Part shown: piece by piece, positions 31,417 through 38,300 of the stretch
How the letters are laid out: every line of letters starts with the position of its first letter
Numbering within the stretch: the stretch's first letter is position 1
Source of the DNA: Ruania suaedae
GTDB taxonomy: Bacteria; Actinomycetota; Actinomycetes; Actinomycetales; Beutenbergiaceae
NCBI RefSeq assembly: GCF_021049265.1
Contig: NZ_CP088018.1
Coordinates: 310,001-374,000 of the forward strand
DNA length: 64,000 bases
Direction: 5' to 3'
Notes under the pieces: generated by a model
What the model saw: only the letters and a program-made list of their open reading frames with translations
Told to the model about the DNA's origin: nothing
The model's database searches: none
Translations under genes and position numbers: made by a program

Positions 31417-32508
31417 GTGCATCTCCCCGACATCGCGGCACTGGGCACCACCGTCACCCGCTCGATCAGCCCGGAGAACCCCACCGGAGCCAAGGCCGGT
31501 GGCGGCCGGGCCACCGAGGGCACCGGGGCACGCTTTGCCACCGATCTCGGCCGGGGGTGGAAGATCTCGCCCAGCGTGGACCTCCCACCCGGTGGCACCC
31601 ACGTGCTCGCCGACCTCTCGGGCCCCGGCCGGATCACCCACATCTGGCTGACCACCGATCCGGGAAGCTGGCGCCGGCTACTGCTGCGCGCATCCTGGGA
31701 CGGCAGTGCCGAGCCCGCGATCGAGGTGCCGGTGGGGGACTTCTTCGGCCAGGGCTGGGGGCAGTTCGCCCAGCTCTCCTCGCAGATGGTGGCGGTCAAC
31801 CCGCACGGTGGGTTCAACTCCTACTGGCCGATGCCGTTCTCGGACGGCGCGCTGCTCACCCTGGAGAACCTCGCCGAGCAGCCGGTCACGGTCTACTACC
31901 AGGTGACCTACGACGTCGGGCCGGATGTGGTGGCCGATGGCCGCCTGCACGCGCAGTGGTGCCGCTCCAACCCGCTCGAGACCGGCCGCACGCACGTGCT
32001 GCTGGACGAGGTGCGGGGCCGCGGTCACTACGCCGGTACCTACCTGGCCTGGGGCGTGAACGCGCGCGGCTGGTGGGGCGAGGGGGAGATCAAGTTCTAC
32101 CTCGACGGCGACCGTGACTCCACCGAGCCCGGCGGCCCGTTCGCCACCATCGTGGGCACCGGTACCGAGGACTACCTCGGTGGGGCGTGGGACTTCTCCG
32201 TGCCGGGGCAGGGGTACACCTCCTACTCCACCCCCTATCTCGGGCTGCACCAGATCATCCGGCCGGACGGTCAGTACGAGTCCCAGCAACGGTTCGGGAT
32301 GTACCGCTGGCACGTGCTGGACCCGATCCGGTTCGAGCGCGATCTCACCGCCGACATCCAGGCGCTCGGGTGGCGTAGCGATCGCAAGGACGGCCGCCGC
32401 TATCTGCAGCGCCACGACGACATCGCCTCGACGGCCTTCTTCTACCTCGATGCTCCGAGCACCAACCGCCCGGCGACCCCGACCCACGACGAGCTCGAGA
32501 CGCTCTGA
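31417..32508 (+). CDS. DUF2961 / GH172 glycoside hydrolase
   Basis: A 363-residue DUF2961 protein, the domain now classified as GH172 (known members include difructose dianhydride hydrolases and D-arabinofuranosidases). Hallmarks are TRSISPENPTGAKAGGGRAT near the start, SGPGRITHIWLTTD, VPVGDFFGQGWG, NSYWPMPF, GEGEIKFYLDGD and the catalytic-region GTGTEDYLGGAWDF. The GTG at 31417 is preferred for its AGGA site; a GTG at 31402 is possible. No signal peptide is seen, so it is probably cytoplasmic. No neighbouring sugar genes indicate its substrate. Confidence 0.87.
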   Translation: MHLPDIAALGTTVTRSISPENPTGAKAGGGRATEGTGARFATDLGRGWKISPSVDLPPGGTHVLADLSGPGRITHIWLTTDPGSWRRLLLRASWDGSAEPAIEVPVGDFFGQGWGQFAQLSSQMVAVNPHGGFNSYWPMPFSDGALLTLENLAEQPVTVYYQVTYDVGPDVVADGRLHAQWCRSNPLETGRTHVLLDEVRGRGHYAGTYLAWGVNARGWWGEGEIKFYLDGDRDSTEPGGPFATIVGTGTEDYLGGAWDFSVPGQGYTSYSTPYLGLHQIIRPDGQYESQQRFGMYRWHVLDPIRFERDLTADIQALGWRSDRKDGRRYLQRHDDIASTAFFYLDAPSTNRPATPTHDELETL

Positions 32509-32518
32509 GCGGACCGGC

Positions 32519-32986
32519 TCAGAGGGCGTCGAGCACCTGCGGGTCCTCGCACCCGGCCGCGAAGCCGGCGAGCCGGCGGCGCACGTCCCGGCCGAGCACC
32601 CAGGCCCCGACCCGTTCGGCCACGGGGGCCAGCCACCGCGGCCGGCAGCGGAAGCTGTACTTCCAGGTGGCCAGGGTCCTGCCCTCGCCCATGTCCTCGA
32701 ACCGCCAGCCGCCGGCCAGCATCTCGAAGAACCACGGCCCGGTGACCATCCGCATCCCGACGTTGCGCGGCGGCGCGTAGGAGACGTACTCGCTCACCAT
32801 CCGCAGTCCGCTGCGGTGCACGGTGGCGGTGCGTACGCCCTTGCCGGGCTCGGGGGCGCCGTCCAGGAACCACTGACGGCGGATGAACGGGTCCCAGCGC
32901 AGCCGCGCCGCTCCCGTGGTCTGGGAGACGGCGAAGGCGGTGGCGGCCGGGACCGGGACCTCGGCCTGCGCCTGGACGATCGGCAT
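32519..32986 (-). CDS. SRPBCC (START-like) family protein
   Basis: A 155-residue polyketide-cyclase/START-fold protein. It begins MPIVQAQAEVPVPAATAFAV, followed by the characteristic LRWDPFIRRQWFLDG, MRMVTGPWFFEMLAGGWRF and ATWKYSFRCRPRWLAPVAER. The fold makes a deep hydrophobic ligand cavity, and many members are uncharacterised lipid or aromatic binders. It is convergent with GH172 (11 bp apart) and divergent from the amidohydrolase gene. Two other ATGs upstream are in frame but lie in the repeated hairpin region, so I used 32986. Confidence 0.8.
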   Translation of the reverse strand: MPIVQAQAEVPVPAATAFAVSQTTGAARLRWDPFIRRQWFLDGAPEPGKGVRTATVHRSGLRMVSEYVSYAPPRNVGMRMVTGPWFFEMLAGGWRFEDMGEGRTLATWKYSFRCRPRWLAPVAERVGAWVLGRDVRRRLAGFAAGCEDPQVLDAL

Positions 32987-33032
32987 GGCAGGAGTCTGCC
33001 ACCCGCCGCCGGCGCGATCGACACGCCGGCGT

Positions 33033-33087
33033 GGTCTGCGGCGCCATGATGCCGCAGACCGACGTATTCCGGTCTCTGTGGTCAGCG
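33033..33087 (+). repeat. Dispersed hairpin element, copy B
   Basis: GGTCTGCGGC (33033-33042) pairs with GCCGCAGACC (33051-33060) around an 8-base loop, followed by GACGTATTCC and TGTGGTCAGCG. Aligned without gaps to copy A at 21239-21293, it shares both stem arms, the GACGTAT block and GGTCAGCG. It ends 21 bases before the amidohydrolase GTG. Confidence 0.6.
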
Positions 33088-33108
33088 GGGACCTCGTAAG
33101 GTGCCGGG

Positions 33109-34632
33109 GTGAATGAACCGCCTCCGTTCGTGCTGCACCGGGTCCGCCGGCCCGGGCGCCGCGAGCTCGTGGACGTCTCGGTCCGCGCCGGCCGTATCGA
33201 CGCCATCGCCCCCGTCGCCGCCACGCCGCCATCCGCCGGGGAGCGGATCGACGCCGACGGCGCCGTCCTGCTGCCGGGCCTGTGGGACTCCCACGTGCAC
33301 TTCCGGCAGTGGGCGCTGCGCCGTGAACGCCTGGACCTGACCGCGGCGGACTCGGCCGGCGAAGCGCTGCACACGGTACGGGCGGCGATGGCGGGTGCGC
33401 CCGGCACCGAGGCGATCGTGGGCTACGGGTTCCGGGACGCGACCTGGCCCGAACCGCCCACGCAGGAGGCCATCGACGACGCGGCCGCCGGCCGCCGGGT
33501 CGTCCTCATCGCCTGGGACCTGCACTGCGCGTGGCTGTCCACCCCCGCCGCCCGATGGCTCGAGGTTCATCCCGACCCCGACGGCGTGGTCCGCGAGGCA
33601 CAGTGGTTCGCCGCCTCCCGGCGCCTGGACGAGCGCACCGACGGCGAGGATGCGGGCGCCCTGCGCCGGGCCGCCGACGCCGCCGCGCGTCAGGGCGTGG
33701 TCGGCATCCTCGATCTCGAGATGGCCGACAACCTCGCCACCTGGCCCGGGCGGGTGGCGGCCGGTGTGCGGTCGCTGCGGGTGCGGGCCGGCTTCTACCC
33801 CGACCGTCTCGACGCCGTGCTCGCCGCCGGTCTGCGCAGCGGCGACGCCCTGCCCGGGACCGACGGGCTCGTGACGGTCGGGCCGCTGAAGATCATCGCC
33901 GACGGCTCCCTCAACACCCGGACGGCGTACTGCCGCCACGCCTACGCCGCCGCCAGCGAGCCCGGGGCCGGCGAGCACGGTCATCAGGAGCACGGTCATC
34001 TCGAGTACGACACGGCGACCCTCACCGCGATGCTCGTCCGCGCCCGCCGCGCCGGGCTCGGCACCGCCGTGCACGCGATCGGGGACGCCGCCGTGACCGT
34101 GGCGCTGGACGCCTACGCCGGCGCACGGACCGCCGTCGGGGACGTGGGCCTGCCGACGAGCATCGAGCACGCCCAGCTGGTCCACCCGGACGACCTGCCC
34201 CGGTTCGCCGGCCTCGGCGTCACCGCCGGCGTGCAGCCGGAGCACGCGATGGACGATCGCGACATCGCCGAGGAGTACTGGCCCGGGCGCACCGGTGAGG
34301 CGTTCGCGCTGCGCGGGCTGCTCGACGCCGGTGCGCGGCTACGGCTCGGATCCGACGCCCCCGTCGCGCCACTGGATCCGTGGGCCGCCATCGCCGCGGC
34401 GGTCACCCGGAGCCGGGACGGCCGGCAGCCGTGGCATCCCGAGCAAGGCCTCACGGTGGTCGAGGCCCTGGCTGCGAGCGTCGACGGCGCGGCGCTCGAG
34501 GTCGGCGCCGGTGACCGGGGCGACCTGGTGCTCGTGGCCGAGGACCCGCTCGCCGTGCCGCCCGGGGCGCTGCGGGGCATGGAGGTCCTGGGCACCGTGC
34601 TCGGCGGCCGGTGGACGCACCGCTCGCTCTGA
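33109..34632 (+). CDS. YtcJ-like amidohydrolase
   Basis: A 507-residue metal-dependent hydrolase of the amidohydrolase superfamily (YtcJ/N-substituted formamide deformylase-like). Metal-binding motifs: HxH in LLPGLWDSHVHFRQW, the later His in GTAVHAIGDAAVTVALD and TSIEHAQLVHPDDL, and the Asp of LRLGSDAPVAPLDPW. The GTG at 33109 sits just after the repeated hairpin. The substrate is unknown. It is followed by a DUF421 gene 51 bp later with its own weak promoter. Confidence 0.85.
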   Translation: MNEPPPFVLHRVRRPGRRELVDVSVRAGRIDAIAPVAATPPSAGERIDADGAVLLPGLWDSHVHFRQWALRRERLDLTAADSAGEALHTVRAAMAGAPGTEAIVGYGFRDATWPEPPTQEAIDDAAAGRRVVLIAWDLHCAWLSTPAARWLEVHPDPDGVVREAQWFAASRRLDERTDGEDAGALRRAADAAARQGVVGILDLEMADNLATWPGRVAAGVRSLRVRAGFYPDRLDAVLAAGLRSGDALPGTDGLVTVGPLKIIADGSLNTRTAYCRHAYAAASEPGAGEHGHQEHGHLEYDTATLTAMLVRARRAGLGTAVHAIGDAAVTVALDAYAGARTAVGDVGLPTSIEHAQLVHPDDLPRFAGLGVTAGVQPEHAMDDRDIAEEYWPGRTGEAFALRGLLDAGARLRLGSDAPVAPLDPWAAIAAAVTRSRDGRQPWHPEQGLTVVEALAASVDGAALEVGAGDRGDLVLVAEDPLAVPPGALRGMEVLGTVLGGRWTHRSL

Positions 34633-34683
34633 TCGCCGCCTTCGCTACCCTCGAGGACGAGCGAGGAACGGGAGAGGACCGAC

Positions 34684-35226
34684 GTGGGCGAGCTGTTGCT
34701 GATCACACCGACGGAGGCGCTCGCGGTGGTGGCCGGCACGGTCGGCATGTACCTCGCGATGGTGCTGCTGGTGAAGATCCTCGGCCAGCGCATGCTCGCC
34801 ACGATGTCCAGCTACGACCTCGCCGCCGTGGTGGCCTTCGGCGCGATCATCGGCCGCGCCAGCCTGGGGGAGGTGCCGCGGCTCGCAGCCGGGATCCTCG
34901 CGCTCACCACCCTGATCCTGCTGCAGGCCGTCGCCGGCCGGCTGCGGGTGACGCGTGCGGGCAACCACGCCGTGGCCGTGCCCCCGGTGGTGCTGATGGC
35001 GGGCTCGAGCGTCATCGAGGAGAACATGAAGCGTTGCCACGTGGTCCAGCACGAGCTCGCCTCGCGGCTGCGCCAGGCGGGCATCCGTCACCGCGGCGAG
35101 GTGGCGGCCGTCATCTTCGAGCCCTCCGGTGCGATCAGTGTGCTGCGCCGCGGGGACGGTATCGAGGCCCAGCTGCTCGAGGGCGTGCGCGGGGCGGAGC
35201 TGGTGCCGCGCGAACTGCTCCGCTGA
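34684..35226 (+). CDS. DUF421 (YetF-like) membrane protein
   Basis: A 180-residue protein with three N-terminal membrane spans (EALAVVAGTVGMYLAMVLLV; LAAVVAFGAIIGRASLG; LAAGILALTTLILLQAVAGR) and a cytoplasmic YetF-type domain (VLMAGSSVIEENMKRCHVVQ, IRHRGEVAAVIFEPSGAISV). The motif KILGQRMLATMSSYDLAAVV is typical. The GTG at 34684 has GAGAGGA upstream. DUF421 proteins are implicated in spore and membrane functions in Bacillus; no specific role can be given here. Confidence 0.85.
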   Translation: MGELLLITPTEALAVVAGTVGMYLAMVLLVKILGQRMLATMSSYDLAAVVAFGAIIGRASLGEVPRLAAGILALTTLILLQAVAGRLRVTRAGNHAVAVPPVVLMAGSSVIEENMKRCHVVQHELASRLRQAGIRHRGEVAAVIFEPSGAISVLRRGDGIEAQLLEGVRGAELVPRELLR

Positions 35227-35265
35227 TCTGCTCGTCCACGGTCCTTCGGCTCCTGTCGGCCCGGC

Positions 35266-35298
35266 GTTCGCCCACCGATCACAGGCCGTTCACCTCTC
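35266..35298 (+). promoter_or_regulatory. Three-unit PHO box upstream of the GH92-phosphatase gene
   Basis: Consecutive 11-bp units GTTCGCCCACC, GATCACAGGCC and GTTCACCTCTC match the Streptomyces PhoP consensus GTTCACC at 6, 5 and 7 of 7 leading positions, in exact 11-bp register and in the direction of the phosphatase gene 97 bp away. A phosphatase-bearing protein under phosphate-starvation control makes biological sense. Direct PhoP binding is inferred. Confidence 0.65.
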
Positions 35299-35394
35299 GC
35301 TGGTCGGATGTGCAACGTCCCGTTCCGGTCCTCGGGGCCGACGTATGCCAGAAGAACGGCAGTGGCGTCGGCCGGTTGGAGAGCTCGTTCACCC

Positions 35395-38300
35395 ATGTCC
35401 TCAGTTCCTGTCCGTCCGCCGCGTCGTCGCGCGCGGCTGCTCGCCTCCGCGCTCGCGGCCACTCTCCTCGCCGGCCTCGGCTCGGCTGCTGTCACAGCGC
35501 CGGCGTCCGCCGACACCCGCACGCCGTTCGAGGCGGTCGACCCGTTCATCGGCACCGAGCTCGATCTGAGCGAGAACAAGAGCAACGACGCCTACGGCAA
35601 CACCTTCCCCAGCGGCGCGCTGCCGTTCGGGATGGTCCAGCCCAGCCCGACGACGTACAACACCGATCCTGACGCCCACCACCTGGTGCGGGAGAAGGGT
35701 GGCTACGAGTACACCGCGGACCAGATCCGCGGCTTCGGGATGACCCGCTACTCCGGGACCGGCTGCCACGAACGCTTCGGCGGGTACGAGTTCCCGACGA
35801 CGCCCTACACCGGCGCCCTGGACGAGGACGTGCTGCCGGTGAGCCCGGCGGTGGATCACCGCAGCTACTTCCTGGACTTCAGCCACGACGCCGAGGTCGC
35901 CGAGCCCGGTTACTACGCGGTCGAGACCGACAACGGCGTGCTGACCGAGCTGACCTCCACCACCCGCACCGCGGTCAGCCGGTTCGCCTTCCCGGAGGGC
36001 GCCGACAGCGCCACCCTGGTGCTGGACGCCGCGGGTGCGAACAACCGCATCCACGATGTGGTGCTGGACATCGATCCGGAGACCCGGACCGTCAGCGGAT
36101 GGACCTACGGGGCCGACGTCTGTGACGACGGCACCCACTACCGCGCTCACTTCTCGACCACCTACGACCAGCCGTTCGAGTCGTGGGGGACCTGGGAGGG
36201 CGCCACGATGACCGCCGACGGTGTATCCGCCGAACGCCTCAGCGGCGACGAGGGCATCGACTTCCGGCACCAGGTCGGCGGATGGCTGACCTTCGCCGAC
36301 GGCGCCGAGGTGACCGCGCGCACCGGCTTCAGCTATGTCAGCATCGAGGGCGCCGAGCAGAACCGGCAGAGCGAGACCGCCGATCTGAGCTTCGACCAGA
36401 CCCGGACCCAGGCGCAATCCGCCTGGGAGGACGCGCTTGGCGTCATCGACGCCGCGGGCGGCACCGCCGACCAGCGGACCCAGTTGTACACCGCGCTCTA
36501 CCACTCGCTCCTGCACCCCAACGTGCACCAGGACGTCACCGGCGAGTACCGCGGCAAGGACGGCGAGATCCACACCGTCGAGGACGGCCGCGACCACTAC
36601 AAGATTTTCGCCGGGGGTGGCTGGGACATGGTGCGCAGCCACGCTCAGCTGCTCGCGATGCTCTACCCCGAGGTGGCCGAGGACCTCACCCGGACCATCG
36701 TCGACCAGGTCCGACAGCGCGGGTCCTGGGAGGCGTTCCGCGGTGTGGACAGCTACCAGAACCTCATCGCCACGCTGGACGCCTTCGGTGCCACCGATTA
36801 CGACCGCCAGTGGGTGCTCGACTCCATCGCCTCCACCCAGGGCCTGCCCTCGGGCGACTCCGGACGCTTCCAGGCGTTCCAGTACTTCGCCACCGGGATG
36901 ATCGAGAACGGCAAGGGCGGGGACGCCACCTCCCGCGTTCTCGATCACGCCGTCACCGACTTCTCCGTGGCCCAGCTGGCGGCCCGGCTGGGTGAGGACG
37001 AGGTCCACGACACCTTCATGGCGCGCGCGCAGAACTGGCGGATGGTCTTCGACCCCGAGACGCAGGAGATCCGCCCGCGCTCGCGCAACAGCTTCGACCG
37101 CGGCTTCAACCTGGCCGAGCGCGGCAACCAGTTCCACCAGTCCACCGGCCACCAGTGGAACTGGCACGTGCAGCACAACCTCGGATCGCTGATCGAGATG
37201 CGTGGCGGAGCACAGGCCTCCGAGGCGGTGCTCGACCGTCTGATGGCCGACCTCGACGCCGGCGCCTACGACCAGACCGGCAACTACCTGTCCAACCAGC
37301 CCGCCCTGAGCACGCCGTGGGTCTACCACTGGCTCGGCAAGCCGCACGAGACCACCGACGTGCTGTACCGGGCCATGGATCAGATGTACGGCACCGACCC
37401 CGCCGGCCTGCCGGGCAACGACGACCAGGGTTCGCTCAGCTCCTGGGTCGTCTTCTCCCACCTGGGTCTCTACCCGGCCATCTACGGCACCGCGAACCTG
37501 CTCGTCACCGCCCCGATGTTCGACGCCATCACGATCTCTAGCGCCGGCTCCGAGCGCGTCTACGAGATCGAGGCACCGGGCGTCTCCGACGGTGCTCGCT
37601 ACACCACCGGGCTGAGCGTGAACGGGGCCCCGCAGTCCGCCTCCTGGATCGGGGAGGATTTCGCCCGCGACGGCGGAGACCTCACCTTCGAGATGTCCGC
37701 CACCCCGGGCGACTGGGGCGCCGGCGAGGCCGACGTGCCGCCCTCGTACACGGAGGGGACGAACGCCCGCAACAACGTCGGCACCGTGCCGCACGGCGCC
37801 GCGCTGATGGGGTCGATGGACCTGAGCAACTGGGCGTTCTCCCGGGCGGGTCTGGAGAGTTCCGGTGCCGCTCCGGGAGCCGAGCTGGAGCACCCGGTGC
37901 ACGAGAGCCTGGTCTTCACCTGGCCCGACGCCGAACCCGGTGAGCCCGACAATTGGATCCCGCACGGTCAGCGGATCGAGGTGGAGCCTCAGCAGGCGGC
38001 CACCATCTCCTTCCTGGGCCTGGCCACCAACGGCCCCTCACAGGGTGAGGCGACCGTGGAGTACACCGACGGCTCCACCCAGCAGGTGCCGGTCCACATG
38101 ACCGACTGGGCGCAGAGCCCGGGCGGCGGTAACTCCACCGTCTTCGAGGTGGGTAACCGGGTCAGCAGCAACGGCGGCATCGGGGGAGGGACCTTCCGGG
38201 TCTTCGCCACCCGGCCGGCTGCGCTGGACCCGGACAGGACCGTCGAGGCGGTCACCCTCCCGGGCGCCGACCACGGCGGACTGATGCACCTGTTCGACGT

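Noticed and set aside
35338-35349. CCGACGTATGCC as a third copy of the dispersed hairpin element
   Set aside because: Only about eleven bases match. The hairpin arms and the GGTCAGCG block are missing, so chance cannot be excluded.
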